NCBI RefSeq assembly: GCF_014203855.1
Contig: NZ_JACHJV010000001.1
Span: forward strand, 7,006,001-7,070,000
Reading direction: 5' to 3'
Length of the DNA stretch: 64,000 bases
DNA from: Kitasatospora kifunensis
GTDB lineage: Bacteria > Actinomycetota > Actinomycetes > Streptomycetales > Streptomycetaceae
Shown: positions 17,237 to 24,920 of the stretch, in pieces
How positions within the stretch are numbered: the first letter of the stretch is position 1
Layout: every line of letters starts with the position of its first letter
Translations under genes and position numbers: made by a program
Notes under the pieces: model-generated
Told to the model about the DNA's origin: nothing
The model's database searches: none
The model's input: the letters and a program-made list of their open reading frames with translations, nothing else

Positions 17237-17716
17237 ATGGAGCTTCGGACCACCGGATACGACCACCCTGACGCAGAGCTGCTGACCGCCGAGGTCCAGC
17301 AGGAGTACATCCGCCGATACGGCGAGGTGGACGTCACCGAGATGCGGCCCGAGCACTTCTCGGCCCCGCACGGGATCTTCGTGGTCGGTTACCTGGACGG
17401 CGCGCCGGTCGCCTGCGGCGGCTGGCGCGCCAAGGACAGCAGCCACCCGTTCCTGCTCGACGGCGACGCCGAGCTCAAGCGGATGTTCGTGGTTCCCACC
17501 GCCCGGGGGCGGGGCCTGGCCCGGGTGATGCTGCGCCATCTGGAGGAGCAGGCCGGCGCCGCCGGGCGCACCCGCGTGGTGCTGGAGACCGGCACCGAGC
17601 AGCCGGAGGCGGTGGCGCTGTACGCCTCCGAGGGATACCAGCCGATCACCAAGTTCGGCCTCTACCGGGACGCCCCCAAGTGCATCTGCCTGGGCAAGGA
17701 GCTCGCCCCGCGCTGA
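17237..17716 (+). CDS. GNAT family N-acetyltransferase
   Basis: 159 residues from ATG 17237. ATG 17225 lies in the same frame, but a -10-like TATGCT (17224-17229) overlaps it and ends 7 nt before 17237, favouring a leaderless start there. The acetyl-CoA binding motif is visible in KRMFVVPTARGRGLARVMLRHLE, and the C-terminal strand-helix ALYASEGYQPI is typical of the family. Acceptor substrate is unknown. Upstream, AGTCGA occurs twice (around 17184 and 17196) in an AT-rich promoter region. Confidence 0.85.
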   Translation: MELRTTGYDHPDAELLTAEVQQEYIRRYGEVDVTEMRPEHFSAPHGIFVVGYLDGAPVACGGWRAKDSSHPFLLDGDAELKRMFVVPTARGRGLARVMLRHLEEQAGAAGRTRVVLETGTEQPEAVALYASEGYQPITKFGLYRDAPKCICLGKELAPR

Positions 17717-17864
17717 ATTCTCCACGCGGTGCCGCCGATTGGCTGGTTACTTGACTGATGTCGGTGAATTATCCGTACTCCGGTCGTGGGGATGTGCGGT
17801 CAGGTGGCGGAAGAACCGCGAATTGGGCGGTTGGACTGGGTTAGCGTCGTCCTCGTTGCGTCCT

Positions 17865-17895
17865 CGAGCACTCCCGGAAAACCCGGGAGTGCTCG
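17865..17895. terminator. 13-bp hairpin, terminator or leader attenuator
   Basis: CGAGCACTCCCGG and its complement enclose AAAAC. It lies 148 nt past the GNAT stop and 33 nt before the next start, close enough to that gene to be a leader element rather than a simple terminator. Confidence 0.6.
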
Positions 17896-17928
17896 TCCCT
17901 GTCCAACCGCTATTCACCGGGAGACACC

Positions 17929-18264
17929 GTGCACGACAATTGCCAGCCGGAAAGCAGTGCGGCCGCCGCCGACGGGGTCCAGCTCGCGGTGAACGCGCTC
18001 GCCGAATTCCCCGTCAAGGGCGGGGCCGGAAACATGGCCGGGCGCATCACCGCGGCCGCCGACCTGTGCCGGGCGGTGGACAAGGCGCTGGACGCCCTGG
18101 TGGTCCGGATCGCGGCCGAGGCCGCCGAGGAGGGCTGGACCACGGGCCGGATGCGCGACGCGAGCGCCGGCTACCACGCGCGGCTGGAGCAGGCCCTGGC
18201 CGGGCCACGGCGCGCCACCTCGGCCTCGGCCGGGGCGACCCCCCGTCTCCAGGTCAACGGGTGA
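17929..18264 (+). CDS. small hypothetical helical protein
   Basis: 111 residues, GTG start with GGGAG 6 nt upstream. Not recognised. It is mostly alpha-helical by composition (ADGVQLAVNALAEFP, RAVDKALDALVVRIAAEAAEEG) with no membrane segment and a polar tail. Its stop is 11 nt before the thioesterase start, so the two are probably co-transcribed and coupled. A 13-bp hairpin sits in its leader. Confidence 0.65.
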   Translation: MHDNCQPESSAAAADGVQLAVNALAEFPVKGGAGNMAGRITAAADLCRAVDKALDALVVRIAAEAAEEGWTTGRMRDASAGYHARLEQALAGPRRATSASAGATPRLQVNG

Positions 18265-18275
18265 GGGGGCAACAG

Positions 18276-18938
18276 ATGACGACGCACCGCAACGCCCACG
18301 TCCTGCGCTGCCCCACCCGCTGGAGCGATGTCGACCAGAACGGTCACATCAACAATGCCCGGCTGGTCGGCTACATCCAGGAGGGAATCTACGACCTCTT
18401 TCACCACCACGCGCAGGCGGTGCAGGATTCACTCTTTTCAGCGGGTTTCCTGATCGCGCGGCACGAGATCGATTATCTGGAACAGCTGCACCACCGACCG
18501 GAACCCCTGCTGGTGCGGTTGACGGTGGAGCGGCTCGGCCGCAGTTCGGCACACGTTCGGGTGGACGTCTGCCGCGATCCGTTCACCTACATGACGGCCA
18601 GGACCGTCGTGGTGGCCAGGGACCGGGCCTCGGGGCGCTCGCGCAAGCTCAGCCAGCCGGAGCGGCGGTTCCTGTCCGACTACCTGACGGTCACTCCTTC
18701 GGTGCTGGCCGCCGCCAAGCCGCGAGTCCCGTCCTCGCCGGTGGCGGCCGCCGCGAAGCCGCGCAGGGTGACGCCCTCGGTGCTGGCCGGCTCCAAGCCG
18801 CTGGCGGCGCGGGGGGCGATGACCCACCAGAGCACCTCGGCGGCCCGCCCCGGCGTGGCGCCGCGCGGTCAGGGCCAGCAGGCGCGCAAGGTGCCGCTGC
18901 CGAGCCGGCTGCCGGCCCGGGTGCTCTGCCGGGCCTGA
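18276..18938 (+). CDS. acyl-CoA thioesterase (hotdog) with repeat tail
   Basis: 220 residues from ATG with GAGGGGG upstream. Residues 1-135 are a 4HBT hotdog domain (RWSDVDQNGHINNARLVGY, where Asp and His-Asn are the usual active-site region, then ARHEIDYLEQLH). The family hydrolyses acyl-CoA thioesters. The remaining 85 residues are a basic Pro/Ala-rich tail not found in plain members, with TPSVLAAAKP and TPSVLAGSKP as near-duplicates separated by about 20 residues. The tail could bind a partner or nucleic acid; that is speculation. Confidence 0.8.
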   Translation: MTTHRNAHVLRCPTRWSDVDQNGHINNARLVGYIQEGIYDLFHHHAQAVQDSLFSAGFLIARHEIDYLEQLHHRPEPLLVRLTVERLGRSSAHVRVDVCRDPFTYMTARTVVVARDRASGRSRKLSQPERRFLSDYLTVTPSVLAAAKPRVPSSPVAAAAKPRRVTPSVLAGSKPLAARGAMTHQSTSAARPGVAPRGQGQQARKVPLPSRLPARVLCRA

Positions 18939-18971
18939 TCTGCGGCGGCGCCGCGCCGCCCGCGGTGAGCG

Positions 18972-19004
18972 CGGTGGCCGGGCCTCGCACGGGCCCGGCC
19001 ACCG
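18972..19004. terminator. bidirectional terminator thioesterase/RidA
   Basis: CGGTGGCCGGGCC and its complement (13 bp) around a 7-nt loop, midway between two converging stops. Confidence 0.85.
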
Positions 19005-19012
19005 TGGTCCGT

Positions 19013-19420
19013 TCAGTCCAGTACGGCCTGTGCGTCGATCTCCACCAGCATCACCTCGTGCGGGAGTTCGACGAAGACCGTGGTGCGGCAGGGCTTCACC
19101 GCACCGGGCGGCAGGTTCTCCTCGATGAAGGCGGCATAGGCCTCGTTCATCGGCGCGAAGAGGGCGCGCTCGGTCAGGTAGACCCGGAACATCACGACGT
19201 CCGCCACGCCGGCGCCGCCGGCGGCCAGGATCGCCTTGATGTTCTCCAGGGTGCGCCGGGTCTGCGCCCGCACGTCGCCCTCGTGCAGGTAGGCGCCGGT
19301 GGCCGGGTCCTGCGGGCCCTGCCCGGAGACCTGCAGGATCGGGCCCTTGCGGACGCCTTGGGAGAACACCCAGGCCGGGGCCGGGGCACCGTCGGTACGG
19401 ATCTCGATCTTCTCGCTCAT
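19013..19420 (-). CDS. RidA family protein
   Basis: 135 residues, ATG with AAGGAG 5 nt upstream. RidA/YjgF/UK114 fold: early IRTDGAPAPAW, then LQVSGQGPQDPATG, QTRRTLENIKAILAAGG and a C-terminal KPCRTTVFVELPHEVMLVEIDAQA, with the Arg that binds the imine carboxylate in family members (CRTTVFV). RidA proteins hydrolyse enamine/imine intermediates such as 2-aminoacrylate made by PLP enzymes. It follows iclR by 75 nt on the same strand, opposite a PLP ammonia-lyase-like gene, which gives it an obvious job. Confidence 0.9.
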   Translation of the reverse strand: MSEKIEIRTDGAPAPAWVFSQGVRKGPILQVSGQGPQDPATGAYLHEGDVRAQTRRTLENIKAILAAGGAGVADVVMFRVYLTERALFAPMNEAYAAFIEENLPPGAVKPCRTTVFVELPHEVMLVEIDAQAVLD

Positions 19421-19495
19421 GCTGCTCCTTCGGTGATGGTCCGGGGGTGACGGCCGGTCCAAGGACCGCCGGTCACAGGGGCGTTCAAGGGGTGT

Positions 19496-20236
19496 TCAGG
19501 GGGAGCCGCAGTCGGCGGAGATCGCGGCGCTGGTGGCGAGCAGCTGGGGCAGCAGCTCCAGCACCCGCTCGTACGGCAGGACCAGGTCGGGCACCGAGAG
19601 CGAGGCGGCGGCGACCACTCGCCCGGTGGCATCCCGGATCGGGGCGGCCACGCAGTTCATGAACGGCTCGTGCTCGGCCCGGTCCTGGGCCCAGCCCTGC
19701 CCGGCCACCTGGGCCAGCTCGGCCAGCAGCGCCTTCGGGGTGGTCAGCGTGCGTTCGGTGAACGGCGTGAACTCCAAGGCGGCCACCAGCCGCTGGCGCT
19801 CGGGCAGCGGCAGGTCGGCGAGCAGCACCTTGGCCACCGCCGCGCAGTGCATCGCCACCGGCAGCCCGATCCTGGAGTACATCCGCACCGGCTGGCGGGA
19901 CTCGAACTTGTCGATGTAGACCACCTCGCCGCCCTCCAAGGCGGCCAGATGGACGGTCTGACCGGTGGCCGCGCTCAGTTCGGCCAGGTGCGGGGCGGCC
20001 GTGCGGCGCACCGAACGCTGCTCCAGGGCCCGGCTGGAGAGGGCGAAGAGCCCGGCGCCCAGGTGGTAGCGGTAGTCGGCGTCGCGGTAGACCAGCCGAG
20101 CCTCCTCCAGGCTCTGCAGCAGTCGCAGCGCGGTGGTCTTGTGCACCCCGAGCAGCCCGGCCAGCTGCTCCAAGGAGCGTTCGCCCTCGGCCAGTTCGGT
20201 CAGCAGGCTGAGCGCGCGGGTGACCGTCTGGCTCAT
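19496..20236 (-). CDS. IclR family transcriptional regulator
   Basis: 246 residues. ATG overlaps the stop of the upstream kinase (ATGA), so it is translated with it. N-terminal winged helix (LEQLAGLLGVHKTTALRLLQSLE) and C-terminal GAF-like effector domain (YIDKFESRQPVRMYSRIGLPVAMHC and the NCVAAPIRDATGRVVAAASLS signature). It most likely binds the overlapping palindromes at 21319-21353 and controls both this operon and the divergent one; the effector would be a pathway sugar acid such as KDG, by analogy with KdgR-type IclR proteins. Confidence 0.9.
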   Translation of the reverse strand: MSQTVTRALSLLTELAEGERSLEQLAGLLGVHKTTALRLLQSLEEARLVYRDADYRYHLGAGLFALSSRALEQRSVRRTAAPHLAELSAATGQTVHLAALEGGEVVYIDKFESRQPVRMYSRIGLPVAMHCAAVAKVLLADLPLPERQRLVAALEFTPFTERTLTTPKALLAELAQVAGQGWAQDRAEHEPFMNCVAAPIRDATGRVVAAASLSVPDLVLPYERVLELLPQLLATSAAISADCGSP

Positions 20237-21267
20237 CTGCCACCACCCACGGGGCTCTGCACGCCCGCCGGGCCGACCCGGGTGGCGGCCCACTGGGCGT
20301 CGGTGGCCTCCAGCAGCGCCGCTACCAGCTTCGGCGGCGGCAGGGCGCCCTGGTCACCGGGGGAGGTGAGCGCGGTGGCCGCCGCCAGGTGGCCCAGGCG
20401 CAGTCGGCGGCGCTGGTCCAGGCCGCGCAGCGTGCCGGCCAGGTAGCCGGCGGCGAACGCGTCGCCGGCTCCGGTCGGCTCCACCACCTCCACCCGCAGC
20501 GCCGGCTCGCTCACCTGCTGCCCGTCCGGGCCGATCGCGCTGGCCTGCCGTCCGGCCTCCTTGACCACCACGGTGGCCGGCGAGGGCAGCAGGGCGCGCA
20601 ACGCCTGCGGGTCGCCGGTGCCGAGCGCGGCGTCGGCCTCGTCGGCGCCGAGCAGCACCAGGTCGGCCGCGTCCAGCAGGGCGGGCAGCACCGCCGGGTC
20701 GCGGTGCTGCCAGAGCGCGGGGCGCCAGTTGAGGTCGAAGCTGACCAGCCGTTCGGCGCGGGGTGCGGCCAGCAGCGCGCGGACCAGCGCCAGGCAGCTG
20801 TCGGAGAGCGCGGCGGTGATGCCGGACAGGTGCAGCAGTCGGGCGCCGGCCAGCAGCGTGGCGGCGGCGGGCTCGGCGAGCAGCTCGGGGCCGAGCGCGG
20901 CGGCGGCCGAACCCGCGCGGTAGTAGTGCAGGCGGCTCTGCCCGGGGCCCAGGTCGCGCGGGTGCGGGCCGTGGCTGCCGACCTCCTTGACGTACAGGCC
21001 GGTGGGGCGCAGCGGGTCGAGCGCCACCGCGGAGGTGTCCACCCCGTGGGCGGTCAGTTCGGCGAGCAGGCGTCGGCCGAAGCCGTCGGCGCCGACCCGG
21101 CTGAGCCAGGCGGTCGGCACCCCGAGCCCCGCCAGCGCGCAGGCGACGTTCGACTCCGCGCCGCCGACCCGGCTGCGGAAGCCGTCGACGGCCTCCAGCG
21201 GCCCCGGACGGTCGGGGAGCAGCACGGCCATGGACTCGCCGAGGCAGACCGCTTCCACCGTTGTCAC
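20233..21267 (-). CDS. PfkB-family sugar kinase, likely 2-keto-3-deoxygluconate kinase
   Basis: 344 residues from GTG; AAGGAG precedes it, and the longer open frame overlaps the promoter. PfkB signatures: GGAESNVACALAGLG near residue 35 and EPTGAGDAFAAGYLAG near 285, with the catalytic Asp in GAGDAF. Sequence style (AWLSRVGADGFGRRLLAEL, TGLYVKEV, LSFDLNWRP-like VSFDLNWRP) fits KDG kinases. Beside a KDPG aldolase gene, phosphorylation of KDG to KDPG is the economical assignment. First gene of the minus-strand operon. Confidence 0.88.
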   Translation of the reverse strand: MTTVEAVCLGESMAVLLPDRPGPLEAVDGFRSRVGGAESNVACALAGLGVPTAWLSRVGADGFGRRLLAELTAHGVDTSAVALDPLRPTGLYVKEVGSHGPHPRDLGPGQSRLHYYRAGSAAAALGPELLAEPAAATLLAGARLLHLSGITAALSDSCLALVRALLAAPRAERLVSFDLNWRPALWQHRDPAVLPALLDAADLVLLGADEADAALGTGDPQALRALLPSPATVVVKEAGRQASAIGPDGQQVSEPALRVEVVEPTGAGDAFAAGYLAGTLRGLDQRRRLRLGHLAAATALTSPGDQGALPPPKLVAALLEATDAQWAATRVGPAGVQSPVGGGR

Positions 21268-21302
21268 CAGGCACTCTCCTTCGTTGACCGGCGTCGTCCC
21301 GC

Positions 21303-21353
21303 ATGTTAGAACGGCATAGCAACATATGCAAAGGATGTTGCAACATGTGCAAC
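21303..21353. promoter_or_regulatory. divergent promoter with overlapping IclR-type palindromes
   Basis: Two palindromes overlap: GCAACAT-N9-ATGTTGC (21319-21341) and GTTGCA-N5-TGCAAC (21337-21353). On the minus strand -35 TTGCAT (21331-21326), 17 bp and -10 TAACAT (21308-21303) form a good promoter whose -35 lies inside the first palindrome. This fits IclR repression of both divergent operons. Confidence 0.75.
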
Positions 21354-21376
21354 GACCCACGTCAAAGGTGGTACTC

Positions 21377-22669
21377 GTGGTGATGGAGCAGCGGGCAGCA
21401 GCGATCGACCGGGCCAGGGTGGCCGCACTCGGCGAGGAGCGCCTGGACTGGCGGTTCAAAGCCGTCCCGGCTCAGGCCTGGGGGCTGACGGTGCGTGAGT
21501 ACCTGGCCACCGGCCCCACTCTGGATCAGCTCGCCACCCCGCTGCTGACCCTGGACGCGGGCGCGCTCGCACACAACCTGCGAACCATGGCCGACTGGTG
21601 CGCGCATGCCGAGGTCGAGCTCGCCCCGCACGGCAAGACCACCATGGCCCCGGCGCTCTGGCAGGCTCAGCTGGAGGCCGGCGCCTTCGGCATCACCGTG
21701 GCCAACCTGCCGCAGCTGCGGGTGGCCAGGGCCTTTCGGGTGAGTCGGGTGATGCTCGCCAACACGCTGCTCGATCCGGCCGGACTGGCCTGGCTGGCAG
21801 ATGAGTTGGCGGCCGACCCGGGCTTCTCGGTCAGCTCCTGGGTGGACTCGGTGGCCGCCGTCCGGCAGATGGACCAGGCGCTGCGCGCCGCCGGGGCCAC
21901 CCATCCCCTGGAGGTGCTGGTCGAGCTCGGCGGCCCGGGCGGGCGTACCGGCGCCCGGGACCAGGCCACCGCGCTCGCCGTGGCGCGGGCCGTCGACCAG
22001 GCGCCCACCCTGCGGCTGATCGGCGTCGCCGGGTACGAGGGGGCGCTCGCGCACGACAGCACGCCCGCGGGCCTGGCCACCGTCGAGGCGTACCTGGCCG
22101 CGATGGTCGAGCTGCACGATGCGCTGCGCGCCGAAGGCCACTTCACGGGAGTCGAGCGGGTGTTGGTCAGCGCGGGTGGCAGTGCCTATTTCGACCAGGT
22201 CACCCAGGCCCTGGCCCCGCTCGCCGCCACCCACCGCGACACCACGGTGGTGCTCCGCTCGGGCGCCTACCTGGCGCACGACGACGGCTTCTACCGCGCG
22301 ATCTCGCCGCTGGTGCGCGGCGCGGGCGGTCGGCCGCTGCGCTCGGCCCTGCACGGCTGGGCCCGGGTGGTCTCACAGCCCGAGCCGAACCTGTCGCTGC
22401 TGGACGGCGGCAAGCGCGACTTCCCCTACGACCTCGGTCTGCCCGAGCCCCAACTGGCTCGCCCCGGGCGCGTGTTGACGGGAACTGTCACCGCCCTCAA
22501 CGACCAGCACGCGTTCCTGCGCGACAGCGACGCCGAGATCGGCGAGGTGGTCAGGCTCGGCCTCTCCCACCCCTGCACGGCCTTCGACAAGTGGACCCTG
22601 ATCCCGGTGCTGGACGACGCCTCGGCCGAGCACCCCCGGGTGGTCGACCTGGTGCGGACCTTCTTCTGA
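21377..22669 (+). CDS. fold-III PLP enzyme, D-serine dehydratase/D-threonine aldolase type; candidate D-glucosaminate ammonia-lyase
   Basis: 430 residues from GTG 21377 (AAGGTGG 5 nt before); GTG 21380 or ATG 21383 are alternatives. Alanine-racemase-type N-terminal barrel with the PLP Lys in LAPHGKTTM and glycine-rich GGPGGRTGARD; the C-terminal domain carries LGLSHPCTAFDKW, the His-x-Cys metal site of metal-activated D-serine dehydratases. Enzymes of this type eliminate ammonia from D-hydroxyamino acids. Between a deacylase and KDG-pathway genes, conversion of D-glucosaminate to KDG is the best reading; D-serine deamination is the alternative. Its stop overlaps the deacylase start. Confidence 0.85.
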   Translation: MVMEQRAAAIDRARVAALGEERLDWRFKAVPAQAWGLTVREYLATGPTLDQLATPLLTLDAGALAHNLRTMADWCAHAEVELAPHGKTTMAPALWQAQLEAGAFGITVANLPQLRVARAFRVSRVMLANTLLDPAGLAWLADELAADPGFSVSSWVDSVAAVRQMDQALRAAGATHPLEVLVELGGPGGRTGARDQATALAVARAVDQAPTLRLIGVAGYEGALAHDSTPAGLATVEAYLAAMVELHDALRAEGHFTGVERVLVSAGGSAYFDQVTQALAPLAATHRDTTVVLRSGAYLAHDDGFYRAISPLVRGAGGRPLRSALHGWARVVSQPEPNLSLLDGGKRDFPYDLGLPEPQLARPGRVLTGTVTALNDQHAFLRDSDAEIGEVVRLGLSHPCTAFDKWTLIPVLDDASAEHPRVVDLVRTFF

Positions 22670-24264
22670 TGTCCACCCTGCTCCTGCGCGGCGCCACCGT
22701 GGTCGACGGCACCGGCGCGGACCGCTACCAGGCCGACGTGCTGGTCCGCGACGGAGTCATCGCCGAACTCGGCACCGGACTGAGTGGCCGTCAGACCATC
22801 GACGCACACGGCCTGGTGCTCGCGCCGGGCTTCATCGACATGCACAGCCACTCGGACCTGCGACTGCTGGTCGAACGCGACCACCTCTCCCGTGTCACCC
22901 AGGGCGTCACCTGCGAGGTGCTCGGCCAGGACGGCCTGTCCTACGCCCCGGTGGACGAGCGCACGCTACCCGTGCTGCGCCGCCAACTGGCCGGCTGGAA
23001 CGGCGATCCGGCCGACTTCGAGTGGAGTTGGCGCAGCGTCGGCCAGTACCTGGACCGGCTCGACGCGGGGATCGCGGTCAACGCCTGCTACCTGGTCCCG
23101 CACGGCACGCTGCGCGCGTTGGTGCTGGGCTGGGAACGCCGCCCGCCCGACCCGGCCGAACTCGACACCATGCGCGAACTGCTCGCCCAGGGCCTGCGCG
23201 AGGGCGCGGTGGGCCTGTCCAGCGGCCTGAGCTACACCCCGGGCATGTACGCCGACACCGACGAACTGGCCGCACTCTGCGCGGTGGTGGCCGCCCACGG
23301 CGGCTACCACTCACCGCACCAGCGCTCCTACGGCGCCGGCGCGCTGGCCGGGTACGCGGAGATGGTGGAGATCGCCCGCCGCACCGGCTGCCCGCTCCAT
23401 CTGGCCCACGCCACCATGAACTTCGGCGTCAACCAGGGCCGGGCCGGCGAGCTGCTGGCCCTGCTCGACCAGGCCGTCGCGGCCGGCTGTGACCTCACCC
23501 TGGACAGCTACCCCTACCTGCCGGGCTCCACCACGCTGGCCGCGCTGCTGCCCAGTTGGGCCGCCGAGGGCGGCCCGGAGGCCACCTTGGCCCGGCTCGC
23601 CGACCCCGCCGCACGCGAGCGGATCCGGCTCGCGCTGGAGCAGGAGGGCAGCGACGGCTGCCACGGCGTGGTGGCCGACTGGTCCGCCGTGCAGATCTCC
23701 GGCGTGCGCACCCCGCAGCTGGCCGACGCGGTCGGGCGCACGGTGGCCGAGTTGGCCGCCGTACGGGGCGACACCGGCACCGAGACCTTCTTCGAGCTGC
23801 TGCGCGCCGACGAGTTGGGCACCACCATCCTGCAGCACGTCGGCCACGAGGAGAACGTGCGGGCCATCATGCGCCACCCGGCCCACACCGCCGGCAGTGA
23901 CGGCCTGCTGGTCGGCGCCCGCCCGCATCCCCGGGCCTGGGGCACCTTCGCCCGCTATCTCGGTCACTACGGCCGCGAGTTGGGCGTGCTGACACTGGAA
24001 CAGGCGGTGGCCAGGATGACCGGGCGCCCGGCCCGCCGACTGCGTCTGCTGCGCCGCGGCACCATCGAGGTCGGCCACCACGCCGATCTGGTGCTCTTCG
24101 ATCCGGCCACGGTCGCCGACACCGCCACCTTCGAGCAGCCGCGCCGTGCCGCCACCGGAATCCAGTACGTCTACGTCAACGGCGTCGCCGTGCTGAGCGA
24201 TGCCCGCCCCACCGGCGCGCTGCCAGGACGCGCGCTGCGCCGCACCGATCGAGGAACCCGATGA
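22669..24264 (+). CDS. N-acyl-D-amino-acid deacylase family amidohydrolase
   Basis: 531 residues, ATG overlapping the upstream stop (TGATG). D-aminoacylase architecture: small beta domain, metal site FIDMHSHSDLRLL near 60, Cys-containing GVTCEVLGQDGLSYAP near 80, LHLAHATMNFG, and the catalytic Asp region HTAGSDGLLVG. The family releases the acyl group from N-acyl-D-amino acids using zinc. In this operon it would deacetylate N-acetyl-D-glucosaminate, whose C2 amine is chemically an N-acyl-D-amino acid. No signal peptide, so it acts in the cytoplasm and an uptake system must exist elsewhere. Confidence 0.9.
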   Translation: MSTLLLRGATVVDGTGADRYQADVLVRDGVIAELGTGLSGRQTIDAHGLVLAPGFIDMHSHSDLRLLVERDHLSRVTQGVTCEVLGQDGLSYAPVDERTLPVLRRQLAGWNGDPADFEWSWRSVGQYLDRLDAGIAVNACYLVPHGTLRALVLGWERRPPDPAELDTMRELLAQGLREGAVGLSSGLSYTPGMYADTDELAALCAVVAAHGGYHSPHQRSYGAGALAGYAEMVEIARRTGCPLHLAHATMNFGVNQGRAGELLALLDQAVAAGCDLTLDSYPYLPGSTTLAALLPSWAAEGGPEATLARLADPAARERIRLALEQEGSDGCHGVVADWSAVQISGVRTPQLADAVGRTVAELAAVRGDTGTETFFELLRADELGTTILQHVGHEENVRAIMRHPAHTAGSDGLLVGARPHPRAWGTFARYLGHYGRELGVLTLEQAVARMTGRPARRLRLLRRGTIEVGHHADLVLFDPATVADTATFEQPRRAATGIQYVYVNGVAVLSDARPTGALPGRALRRTDRGTR

Positions 24265-24893
24265 CCTTCCGCACCCAGCTCGCCGCCGGTCAAGTGATCG
24301 CGGTGGTCCGCGCGCCCGCCATCCCCGATGCCGCCGCGCTCTGCGCCGCGCTCGCCGAGGGCGGCATCCACTGGATCGAACTCACCTGCACCACGCCGAA
24401 GGTGACGGATCATCTGGCCAGGGCGGCGTCCGTCGACACCGGCTGTCGACTGGGCCTGGGCACCGTGTTGACGGCCGAGCAGGCACGAGCGGGCATCGAG
24501 GCCGGCGCCCGGTTCCTGGTCACGCCGGGCTGCCGCCCGCAGGTCGCCGAGGCGGCGCGGGCCCTCGGCGTTCCCGTGGTGCTCGGCGCACTCACCCCCA
24601 CCGAGGTCGCGCAGGCCGTGGAGTTGGGCGCCGACGCCGTCAAGATCTTCCCGGCCAGGGCGTTCGGCCCCGGCTACTTCAAGGACCTGCGCGGCCCCTA
24701 CCCCGAGGTGCCGCTGGTGGCCTCCGGCGGAGTGGACGTGTCCAACGCCCCCGACTTCCTGGCACAGGGCGCGCTCGCGGTCTGCGCCGGCAGCGAGGTG
24801 GTGCCAGCGGCGGCGGTCGCGGCCGGCGACTGGGCGGAACTGACCCGCCGGGCCCGCGCTTTCACCACCGCACTGGGTGTCCGCTCGGCCTGA
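24261..24893 (+). CDS. eda: KDPG aldolase
   Basis: 210 residues, ATGA overlap with the deacylase. Class I aldolase barrel: GGIHWIELTCTTPKV near 36, GLGTVLTAEQA with the family Thr, FLVTPGCRP, and ADAVKIFPARAFGP, whose Lys is the Schiff-base residue of KDPG/KHG aldolases; GGVDVSNAPDF binds phosphate. It cleaves 2-keto-3-deoxy-6-phosphogluconate to pyruvate and glyceraldehyde 3-phosphate. Last gene of the plus-strand operon; a hairpin starts within its final codons. Confidence 0.92.
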   Translation: MTFRTQLAAGQVIAVVRAPAIPDAAALCAALAEGGIHWIELTCTTPKVTDHLARAASVDTGCRLGLGTVLTAEQARAGIEAGARFLVTPGCRPQVAEAARALGVPVVLGALTPTEVAQAVELGADAVKIFPARAFGPGYFKDLRGPYPEVPLVASGGVDVSNAPDFLAQGALAVCAGSEVVPAAAVAAGDWAELTRRARAFTTALGVRSA

Positions 24894-24916
24894 CGGCGGG
24901 CCGAGCCGACACCCAG
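24873..24916. terminator. terminator overlapping the KDPG aldolase stop
   Basis: 18-base arms pair except for one C-C mismatch, loop of 8 nt containing the TGA stop. It separates the operon from the converging GDSL hydrolase. Confidence 0.85.
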
Positions 24917-24920
24917 AGGC

